DNA of 53,735 nt from a bacterium (GTDB lineage Bacteria; Babelota; Babeliae; Babelales; RVW-14): contig JAHFBQ010000001.1 in NCBI GenBank assembly GCA_023249935.1, positions 1-53,735 of the forward strand. Reading direction: 5' to 3'. Shown one piece after another: positions 16,901-22,547 of this stretch. Position 1 is the first letter of the stretch, and each line of letters starts with the position of its first letter. A program made the translations under genes and the position numbers. The notes beneath the pieces are model-generated. The model was not told where the DNA came from. It saw only the letters and a list, made by a program, of their open reading frames with translations, and made no database searches.

Positions 16901-17724
16901 TCTTCGGAGAGTATTCATACTCATTTCAAGCGCTTGATTTTATGCTTGCCAACAATCTTGCACCATCACGTATTGTACATATTCTGCGTAATGGAGAGTA
17001 CCCCAAAGCTCATCGTTCCGACCGCGAGCTACGCAGCTTAGACGGTATCGTAGTGGTTTTCGAGAAAGATACAAAAACCATTTGCGGCATTGGTACGATC
17101 AATGAACTTGATCTACTCAATGAGTATCCATCAAGAAAAACACACCAATGTATTCCCGACCAAGAGCCAGCGTCTTCTTCAGGTGTCTGTCTTCCTGAAA
17201 AAAATGCTGAAGAGTCATCCTGTGGGGGCAGCTGCGACAATACCGACACGACAAATACACATGGTTTATGCGGCAGCAGTTATAACAAAGAACATGAATT
17301 TCCCTCATCTTCGCCAAACGAAGGCTTACCAGAACCAGAAACTAAACCCTGCGCTTGGAGCCAACAGCCGCAGCTCCCGGGATTTGATGAGGATGGTGTG
17401 GTGGAAGTGCTTGCTGATGGAAGTAATCAAGTTTTGCCTGAGACAACTTCTTCTGAAGGTGATGATGGCAAAATAATATATAAGCACGGTTTTAAGTATC
17501 ATCCAAGAATAAGACAAAGAGGATTGCAGGACCCTAAGGCACACAATTTTCCATACTCATTTGACGATATTATTTTAAAAACTAACCCAATAAAACAAAA
17601 AGATGGCTCCTTATTGTACATATTAGAAGGAATTTTGAATGAAAAGCGCGGAGTGTTCGAAATCGCTATTAATACAGAAACTAAAACCATTTTTCATAGA
17701 ACATTTAGGGGATCAAAAAAATGA
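13930..17724 (+). CDS. Large secreted polymorphic-toxin-like protein: Hint-like N-terminus, long stalk, variable C-terminal toxin tip
   Basis: From ATG 13930 the 1264-residue product starts with a clear signal peptide (MKYTRYLLLIVLLF...MYAG); ATG 13846 is in frame but would put 28 Cys/Lys-rich residues before it. Residues about 22-156 resemble the pretoxin Hint domain: LVAGTNIATNGQ, IENLLRGDFVVGYD, ending VLMHNN. The usual first Cys is Gly. A coiled-coil, Gln/Glu/Ala-rich stalk follows (about 455-530). Before the tip is a module (ILRNGEYPKAHR to GIVVVFEKDTKTICGI) and a Cys/Pro/Ser linker. The last 110 residues after PGFDEDG have a different character and hold FKYHPRIRQRG and IFHRTFRGS, a pattern like small RNase-type (BECR fold) toxins. 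The next gene overlaps by ATGA and is probably immunity. The toxin call is inference. Confidence 0.75.
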   Translation: MKYTRYLLLIVLLFNNNQMYAGLVAGTNIATNGQSVAIENLLRGDFVVGYDLKTQVYPVIAVTAVQLHRAVVTYAIATDRGVIVVTADQLLFDVVGKKFVTADQWSTMCIFLTKDMQQLPTREIKIDSAVAADCYDVSLEQPYLFFASDAQVLMHNNPLVLAVPLTLAAVELAPQLINLCMMLENAHSKAAVAVRRAQALTQPVVPTPILSEQVAKQPAQQMRIVQVSQATSQKNNQSIPRHEVQAVQPILSVAKSSKSNELFVSQPTQGYKFSDEAVQRAKSIDVKLLQNPIMYNDRHSEISVTGSINGDVVCSNESQSRGYLHINLNTERNNERVQEARDRDRWARRSGKRLIIKGNQHYFTPAWFLENAQALAEQTGMSLDDVLFTNFENFQYPNYLQVLHHRRNYDQKILELRDLLRQEEKGWFSSTTEGKKLNRRFCSGEGFKFFHGSDEVKLSELIERLAKKVEARQEDEHKKYLAWQAKQAEEAEVARQQALFAERIVRAKSCYNRVIAEQQLEVAAHSGLYEKYEEIVVHGRLYRSIDEPKAFSHVFKSVQNNDYSESYKKFLADRNMPILRQSRNDAAKAIDEIIREMYQADQHFGYLYDVVHAHSIALRLISVADRAEQYNDSPMMSAATAQLLEAARGFVRSAEQLGEYYVTSNMAAHHTTTTINHLIHKVLIPLERHAATVAGNKVSLPQELARSTVCPVTVLANLYKNPENKELAQQCKAVLADLLAEEEFIVQAAAKGSVQVPTETPLVKLATQAGNLGSCTAAQAPPYIPSATMARGRQKEFFRKVSISSNQGDREDISPEAFVNGAIIDCAHKHKESFEDKRQAVISDIKEYEKTLFDLTPRSVSIDEAAAQQLQNHAPSWITATMTGNGQVAVAAHCYRLASYDASTRAWHFIVDADEPALYDRMVPYVHEFVKAEEKRELDELRKLTAFWPQEIRYAFKIGWPVRKDQPQENSGKRIWQAQAAGIRHGNLARIFGEYSYSFQALDFMLANNLAPSRIVHILRNGEYPKAHRSDRELRSLDGIVVVFEKDTKTICGIGTINELDLLNEYPSRKTHQCIPDQEPASSSGVCLPEKNAEESSCGGSCDNTDTTNTHGLCGSSYNKEHEFPSSSPNEGLPEPETKPCAWSQQPQLPGFDEDGVVEVLADGSNQVLPETTSSEGDDGKIIYKHGFKYHPRIRQRGLQDPKAHNFPYSFDDIILKTNPIKQKDGSLLYILEGILNEKRGVFEIAINTETKTIFHRTFRGSKK
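17011..17395 (+). repeat. Linker repeat copy 1 (inside the full-length toxin gene)
   Basis: This stretch encodes the pre-tip module end and the Cys/Ser/Pro linker up to PGFDEDG. It recurs almost base for base at 19223-19610, and its last 180 bases recur at 18059-18240. Similarity ends sharply just after the gatttgatgaggatg motif in all copies; beyond that point each copy carries unrelated sequence. This marks the junction where toxin tips are exchanged. Confidence 0.9.
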
Positions 17725-18023
17725 AATATTTAACGTTAATGCCTGATTATACTGGGTCTTGTATTAGGGATGATTTTGAAGGTCAAATTGAACCAACTCT
17801 TTTGGGATTGCCACAAAGCTTTCTTAGAAGGTTATATACATGGCAAGATTTATATAAAAAAATAATTCCACTAGACCAAGATGAGCGTGAAAAAAAAATT
17901 CATGAAATAGAAAGATTGGACCAAGAAGGTCTTTCTCTTGCCAAGGAGTTAAGACAACTGATACCTGGTGGTGCTAAAGTAAAATACTTTAGTGAAGGGC
18001 TTGGGAAAATTATTCACAGCTAA
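17721..18023 (+). CDS. Probable immunity protein for the first toxin tip
   Basis: This 100-residue soluble protein has no signal peptide. Its ATG overlaps the toxin stop codon (ATGA), with agggga seven bases upstream, so it is translated with the toxin. It has an acidic/basic helical middle (DQDEREKKIHEIERLDQEG). I do not recognise a family. Position, size and coupling to a secreted protein with a toxin-like tip support an immunity role: binding and neutralising the tip in the producing cell. This is inferred from layout, not homology. Confidence 0.65.
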   Translation: MKYLTLMPDYTGSCIRDDFEGQIEPTLLGLPQSFLRRLYTWQDLYKKIIPLDQDEREKKIHEIERLDQEGLSLAKELRQLIPGGAKVKYFSEGLGKIIHS

Positions 18024-18058
18024 ATTAATAACTATCCAATAATTCATCTGCTATCAAA

Positions 18059-18240
18059 CCATCATGCGGTGCTAGCAACAGTAATACTGACACGACAAAT
18101 ACACATGGTTCATGCGGCAATGGCAGCATGAGAGAATACGACCACCTCTCATCTTCACCAGACGAAGGCTTGCCAGAGCCAAAAACTCAACCCTGTGATT
18201 GGAGCCAACAGCCGCAGATCCCGGGATTTGATGAGGATGA
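18059..18240 (+). repeat. Linker repeat copy 2 (5'-truncated)
   Basis: It matches the last part of copy 1 (from the gacacgacaaatacacatgg segment to gatttgatgaggatg) with scattered changes. The matching reading frame is open from about 18035 to 18694, with a stop just upstream, so the copy is not joined to any N-terminal coding sequence. Confidence 0.85.
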
Positions 18241-18694
18241 AGAGGTTTGGGAGAAAGGTTCTCTGGAAATCGAAAAAGAACTTCCTAATAGCAAAGATAA
18301 TCAACAAGAGAGTGATAATAGTGGTTTGATTCCAGATGATAATAAGCTAGCTAGAGGGCGAGCTATAAATGAAAATGGAAGGGTTTTTGAGAAGTTTCTT
18401 GAAAAAGAACTTGGAGCTCGTGGAAGTTTTAGAGTCACAAGCAAAATAAACGGGACTCGAGAATTTGATGGAGCTGTAGGAAATGTTTGGTATGAGGCAA
18501 AAAGCGGCGAATATTGGAATTTATTGCTATCAAATGAGAAAAAGTTAGCAAAATTTAAATCTGATATGGGAAAAGGTTTGCAAATTACTCGCGAATATGG
18601 AGTAGCTTATCAACTTCACTCGAACACCCCTATTCCAGAAATTATAAAGAAATGGTTAATCAAAATGGAGATTCGATTTATTGAATGGTTATAG
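18128..18694 (+). CDS. Orphan toxin cassette: linker remnant plus PD-(D/E)XK nuclease-like tip
   Basis: From the internal ATG 18128 the product is 188 residues: about 36 residues of the shared linker, a short acidic spacer, then a domain with GRVFEKFLEKEL (Glu about 88), REFDGAVG (Asp 114) and VWYEAKSG (Glu 123, Lys 125). This E...D...ExK spacing is that of restriction-endonuclease-fold toxins. No ribosome-binding site precedes the ATG and the frame is open upstream without a start, so the cassette looks like a silent, displaced C-terminus (the orphan type known from CdiA, Rhs and MafB loci). It would become active when recombined onto the full-length gene. The next gene, 33 bases on, is its likely immunity partner. 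Confidence 0.7.
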   Translation: MREYDHLSSSPDEGLPEPKTQPCDWSQQPQIPGFDEDEEVWEKGSLEIEKELPNSKDNQQESDNSGLIPDDNKLARGRAINENGRVFEKFLEKELGARGSFRVTSKINGTREFDGAVGNVWYEAKSGEYWNLLLSNEKKLAKFKSDMGKGLQITREYGVAYQLHSNTPIPEIIKKWLIKMEIRFIEWL

Positions 18695-18727
18695 TATTGT
18701 TCATCTCATGAAAATGAAAAGGTTGTT

Positions 18728-19210
18728 ATGTCAGTTTCAGCATCTTTTGATTTACGAGTTGTACGATCTTCAGGGAAAGAGCTTGCTTCTCAGATTGAGA
18801 TTATCAAAGCTCTAGCAAATTATGGATGGTCATTTTTTCGTGGCGAATATGTTTGCTATTTGCCTTATGGTGATAACGATAATTTTAATTGGACCGCTGA
18901 GATTATCAGTTTTGAATCGTTTTTAAAAATATTGGAACAAAAAGAAAAGAGATCCGAACTCATTGGAGTTTCAATGACATGGAAAAATTCGAACATTGAT
19001 GGAGAATTATTAATTTGGGGAGCTGAAGAGGCGAGAAAGAATAAAATTCACACACCAATATCATTCAATATGGCAGCAAATCGGAAACGATTTATTTCTC
19101 AAAATAATTATGAAATTACCGATGTTAATTGGTATATGGAAAAATTACTTCCTGCGCTTAATCAGAATGGTATGTATGTTGAGTATTTTTCTTATGAGGA
19201 ATATGACTAA
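18728..19210 (+). CDS. Probable immunity protein for the orphan nuclease tip
   Basis: This 160-residue soluble protein has no signal peptide. AAAGG lies five bases before the ATG, so unlike the orphan toxin it has its own translation start. It is rich in Trp, Phe and acidic residues, common for immunity proteins, but I recognise no family. It sits directly after the nuclease-like tip and directly before linker copy 3, as expected for a toxin-immunity cassette bounded by linker repeats. Confidence 0.6.
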   Translation: MSVSASFDLRVVRSSGKELASQIEIIKALANYGWSFFRGEYVCYLPYGDNDNFNWTAEIISFESFLKILEQKEKRSELIGVSMTWKNSNIDGELLIWGAEEARKNKIHTPISFNMAANRKRFISQNNYEITDVNWYMEKLLPALNQNGMYVEYFSYEEYD

Positions 19211-19651
19211 CACTTTAAAACTCATCGCCACGACCGCGAGCTGCGCAGCCTAGACGATATTGTAGTGGTTTTCGAGAAAGATACAAAAACCATTTGCGGC
19301 ATTGATACGATCAATGAACTTGATCTACTCAATGAGTATCCATCAAGAAAGACACACCAATGTATTCCCGCCCAAGAGCCAGCGTCTTCTTCAGGTGTCT
19401 GTCTTCCTGAAAAAAATGCTGCCGAGCCTTCACGTGGCAGCGACGGCGACGATACTAACGCGACAAATATGCATGGTTCATGTGGCAGTACAAGAGAATG
19501 CGACCTCATCTCATCTTCACCAAACGAAGGATTGCCAGAGCCAAAAAATCAACCCTGTGGTTGGAGCAAACAGCCGCAGCTCCCAGGATTTGATGGGGAT
19601 GAGGAGGTGGGGAGCAATGTTGATCTGCAGCCAACGCTCTCTTTTGTATGA
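19211..19651 (+). pseudogene. Remnant of a third toxin C-terminus, without a toxin domain
   Basis: The frame is open from the stop of the preceding immunity gene to TGA 19649-19651, but the only early start is a GTG at 19265 with no ribosome-binding site. It encodes the pre-tip motif VVVFEKDTKTICGI, the Cys/Ser/Pro linker through PGFDGDEE, and then only about 13 residues that are antisense to the MBL gene. I read it as the scar of a cassette whose toxin and immunity genes were deleted by a recombination that joined the linker to the hydrolase gene. Confidence 0.65.
19223..19610 (+). repeat. Linker repeat copy 3 (full length, toxin tip lost)
   Basis: It matches 17011-17395 over its whole length, including the part missing from copy 2. 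It starts a few bases after the stop of the second immunity gene. After the shared end motif (gatttgatggggat) the DNA becomes the antisense of an MBL-fold hydrolase gene instead of a toxin tip. Confidence 0.9.
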
Positions 19652-20154
19652 GGAACTTTATGAACGGTGACTTTAAAGTCGCCGACCTCGATTGTTTGAC
19701 CTGGTGCTAGTTCAACAAATTTTACACATTTAGTTACCGTTGCTCCGGCAAATGCGAGATTAAGAAATGTTTTTACGTGATTTTCAATGCCTACTGGACC
19801 ATAAATAGTAAACGGGCTTGGTGCAGCAATATCTTCTCCAAGGTCATGGGACCACTGGTTTACATGTAACCACGTCAAAATATCTGGAAGGTCGCCAATA
19901 TGATCAAAATGAAAATGAGTATAAAAAGCGCCGTGTAGCGTGGTTACATCGACATGTTTTGTTGCTGCCTGCAGAATGCCAGGACCAGCATCGACAAAAA
20001 CATGTGTGTTGCCGGCGCTTACGAGGTTACCAGGAGCTTTGCGGTGTGGTTGTGGCATGCATGTGCCAGAACCAAGGATAGTAAGCTGCGCAGAATAAGC
20101 GGTTTGTTGTAGGGTGATAGAGAGTAGAGAAAAGAGTAGCTGCTTGATTGACAT
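19549..20154 (-). CDS. MBL-fold metal-dependent hydrolase, C-terminally truncated (probable pseudogene)
   Basis: The 201-residue frame starts with a signal peptide (MSIKQLLFSLLSIT...YSA) and an RNase Z/arylsulfatase-like metallo-beta-lactamase fold: LTILGSGTCMPQP, FVDAGPG, and the metal site THFHFDHIGDLP at about 78-89. Homology holds to VPHTKESVGCR, matching the usual H...S.GYR segment, then breaks. The last 20 or so residues are the antisense of the toxin linker (copy 3). The distal half, with the remaining metal ligands (the GDT Asp and the last His), is missing, so activity is unlikely. It follows the Bet gene by 12 bases in the same operon. Confidence 0.75.
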   Translation of the reverse strand: MSIKQLLFSLLSITLQQTAYSAQLTILGSGTCMPQPHRKAPGNLVSAGNTHVFVDAGPGILQAATKHVDVTTLHGAFYTHFHFDHIGDLPDILTWLHVNQWSHDLGEDIAAPSPFTIYGPVGIENHVKTFLNLAFAGATVTKCVKFVELAPGQTIEVGDFKVTVHKVPHTKESVGCRSTLLPTSSSPSNPGSCGCLLQPQG

Positions 20155-20166
20155 GGGCGTCCTCCC

Positions 20167-20724
20167 TTAATCAAGTTCTTTATCTTCAATTTCTTCTTTA
20201 GTTGTAAGTCCACTGATAGCAAAAGCTCGTTTGAGAGCCATGGCTTCAGCAACTTTGAGGATCATAGCGTTGGTGTACTGCTGCCAGATTGGAGCATCTT
20301 TTTTGTAATATTCTTTTATGCTGACAAAGACGGTGGTTGCCTTGTCTCTGTCCTTACGAAATACGCTGCAATAGGCGCCTGACAGTTTGCTTTTATCAAA
20401 CAGCAGATGTTCCGGGCCATAAGAAATATGGAGGCTGCCATCATCTCGTTTGGTCAAAATGTCATTTTGATAAACAACATCACTCTCGATGCCATTAAAA
20501 TTTTCATTAAGATTGGCTATTTTTAGATAGCCATCTCTGCTAGTCAAAATCGTTGTTTTGCTGCCGTACTTAATAAAATAGATCTCTTTTTTTAACGGAT
20601 CTAGATTGTACTCTTTGCAGAGATACATAAAGGTCTTAAATTCGTCATCGGTGGCTCCAGGAGCCACCGATTTGCGTAGAAGTTCTTCGTTTTCATGAGC
20701 TGTTGTACCGGTTGTTTTTGCCAT
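20167..20724 (-). CDS. bet: Phage-type single-strand annealing recombinase Bet (RecT family)
   Basis: The 185-residue protein matches the phage Bet/RecT family in order: APGATDDEFKTFMYLCKEYNLDPLKKEIYFIK, TSRDGYLKIAN, GIESDVVY, LSGAYCSVFRKDR, and WQQYTNAMILKVAEAMALKRAFAISGL near the end. These proteins anneal complementary single strands during phage recombination and usually pair with an exonuclease, which is absent here. It lies between a class II aldolase (21 bases upstream) and the truncated hydrolase, in an otherwise metabolic operon, so it is probably a domesticated or stranded phage gene. It lies close to the repeat-flanked toxin cassettes, where such an activity could matter. Confidence 0.9.
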   Translation of the reverse strand: MAKTTGTTAHENEELLRKSVAPGATDDEFKTFMYLCKEYNLDPLKKEIYFIKYGSKTTILTSRDGYLKIANLNENFNGIESDVVYQNDILTKRDDGSLHISYGPEHLLFDKSKLSGAYCSVFRKDRDKATTVFVSIKEYYKKDAPIWQQYTNAMILKVAEAMALKRAFAISGLTTKEEIEDKELD

Positions 20725-20745
20725 GATATGATCTGCGCTCTTTCT

Positions 20746-21843
20746 TTACACCGCCTGGCGGTACTTCTCAGATTCCATAGCGGCCAAATACTTTAATTCT
20801 TCGTCTTCCAAGAACTGAAGATCTTGAGGTGCGATATTTTGTGTAACATTAACCACAAGAACCGACAGGTGGAACTTGAGGACTTCTTCAATTTCACGTG
20901 CCTTGCGTACTGAATCTGCTACGAAGAAAATAAGGTCATTGCAGATGATGACGCGTGGATAATCACCAAAATTTTCTTTGAATTTATTCATGGTGTCAGT
21001 GTCGTTGAAATCGCTCAAAATTAGTAAGCGGCTGCCGCAGTACACCAAGGTATCAGGGAAAAACGGTTTCTGTAGGAACAAGGGCTTGGCATTGGTGATC
21101 AACTCTTTTAGGCCTGCATCGCAAGACAAGTAAGAGACTTTATTCAACCCAAAAACAGCATTAACGCTTTCAGAGATTACCGAGGTAAGGCGGTAGGTAT
21201 TATTGGTGATCTTGAGGAATTGTTCAATTTTGATAGTAACTTCTTCAGTCAAAAATTTAACTTCTTGAGCGGTTGCTGCGCTGACAATGAGCCCGTGATT
21301 CTGCAAGAAAATGATCGAAGGCTTTTTGCCATGTGCTTTGATGTACGAGGTTACTTGTGGTTCAAGTTCTAGTGCCAACTCAATGCCTACCGTTTTATAG
21401 GCAACGCAGAGGCTTTCTGGATACAATTCTGTAAAAAGTTCACGCCAATTCTTGCGGCAGGCAAGCGTGTTTACTACGATGCCGTGCGTGTGTAGCGTGT
21501 AAGTATCAAGATAGGCATGCAGAAATGTTTCAATAGAGGGGCGCGCTGAGGCGTTTTTATCTTTGACCTTCATAAGAAGTTCTTCAGCAGCTTTTTCAAG
21601 ATCACCCTTTTCAAGAGATTCTTGTTGTTTGTGCAGTTTAGTTAGGCCTTTGCGTAGCGGTGCAAGATCAATTGATACAAAGCCTTGCGCAGCACCTACC
21701 TCGCTCAAGCTGATACCAGATGCCTTGATAAGCATCTGGCCGTCTTCAGTTTTATAAGAAGAGTTGCCGCCGCCAGCTTGTACTAAATCAAAGCGTTGGC
21801 CGGCCCATTTCGACAATTCAATAAGATCAAATGGTGGAGTCAT
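20746..21843 (-). CDS. Class II aldolase/adducin-family sugar-phosphate aldolase
   Basis: The 365-residue protein begins with the phosphate-binding motif AGGGNSSYK (23-31) and ASGISLSEVG (41-50), typical of rhamnulose-/fuculose-1-phosphate aldolase relatives. The metal site is LHTHG (His 118 and 120) with NHGLIVSA later, and Glu 105 may be catalytic. The C-terminal 130 residues are an extra domain. Such enzymes cleave or form sugar phosphates, or epimerise pentose phosphates. It overlaps the upstream HAD gene by four bases, and the operon continues up to a GT-C/phosphoribulokinase-like fusion, which suggests a joint sugar-phosphate pathway. The exact reaction is unknown. Confidence 0.85.
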   Translation of the reverse strand: MTPPFDLIELSKWAGQRFDLVQAGGGNSSYKTEDGQMLIKASGISLSEVGAAQGFVSIDLAPLRKGLTKLHKQQESLEKGDLEKAAEELLMKVKDKNASARPSIETFLHAYLDTYTLHTHGIVVNTLACRKNWRELFTELYPESLCVAYKTVGIELALELEPQVTSYIKAHGKKPSIIFLQNHGLIVSAATAQEVKFLTEEVTIKIEQFLKITNNTYRLTSVISESVNAVFGLNKVSYLSCDAGLKELITNAKPLFLQKPFFPDTLVYCGSRLLILSDFNDTDTMNKFKENFGDYPRVIICNDLIFFVADSVRKAREIEEVLKFHLSVLVVNVTQNIAPQDLQFLEDEELKYLAAMESEKYRQAV

Positions 21844-22547
21844 GATAGCCTCTTTTCAAGGTCATAGAAGGTCGAACATGTTTTAAACAGTGAATGCTCT
21901 GGTTGAGTTGTACTTGGTTCAGGTGTGAGCCAATAGGTTTCCATGCCCAAATGTTGGGCGGGGATGATATCGGCTGCAAGGTCATCGCCGATCATGCATA
22001 ATTCTTCAGGGCGAAGCTGCATTTTTTTGCATGCGGCTAGAAAAATTTTTTGGTCAGGTTTTTCACAACCGACCTCTTCACTGGTAATGAGATAGGTGAT
22101 GAGGTGATCGATTCCAAGCTGTTCAAGTTTTTGGTACTGAATATCAGCAACAAAATTGGTGATGATTCCTATTCGATAGGTTTCTGCTAAGCGGCCTAGA
22201 GATTCATTGAGTCCAGGGAGGGGCTTCATTGTAGCAAAAAACGCTGCCCAGTATTGTTTATATAAATCAGTTGTGAGTTTGGGCGAAAAAGATCCAAGCT
22301 GCTCAAGCATTGCTTGAATATAAAGTAAGCGATGATGGGATGCTGCAGTTGCATGTAGACGACGTTTAACTTGCTGTTTGCCCTGTTCGTAAACAAGCTC
22401 CAATTCTGCTTTGGATATTTTAGAAAGGCTATGCAAGCAGTCTAAAACGACAGCAAGTCCTGCCTGGTGAGCGGGCTCGTATCTATACAACGTGTTATCA
22501 AGATCGAGCAAGAGGCCTTTTATTGTTCCAGTGTGACTAGCGTGCAT
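21840..22547 (-). CDS. HAD-superfamily hydrolase (sugar phosphatase type)
   Basis: The 235-residue protein has all HAD motifs: LLDLDNTLY (about 13-21, with the nucleophile Asp and the general acid Asp), IITNF for motif II, EKPDQKIF with the motif III Lys, and IGDDLAADI for motif IV. A helical cap domain lies between motifs I and II, so it belongs to HAD subfamily IA, mostly phosphatases of small phosphorylated metabolites. It is translationally coupled on both sides (11 bases with the fusion gene, four bases with the aldolase), so its substrate is likely a sugar phosphate of that pathway. Confidence 0.85.
   Translation of the reverse strand: MHASHTGTIKGLLLDLDNTLYRYEPAHQAGLAVVLDCLHSLSKISKAELELVYEQGKQQVKRRLHATAASHHRLLYIQAMLEQLGSFSPKLTTDLYKQYWAAFFATMKPLPGLNESLGRLAETYRIGIITNFVADIQYQKLEQLGIDHLITYLITSEEVGCEKPDQKIFLAACKKMQLRPEELCMIGDDLAADIIPAQHLGMETYWLTPEPSTTQPEHSLFKTCSTFYDLEKRLS

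Noticed and set aside
18024..18127. In-frame extension of the orphan nuclease cassette upstream of ATG 18128
   Set aside because: The frame is open to about 18035, but there is no start codon with a ribosome-binding site, so it was kept as linker repeat, not as coding sequence.
19818..20081. Plus-strand open frame over the MBL gene
   Set aside because: Shadow of the MBL/Bet strand; composition is His/Arg/Gln-rich and without motifs.
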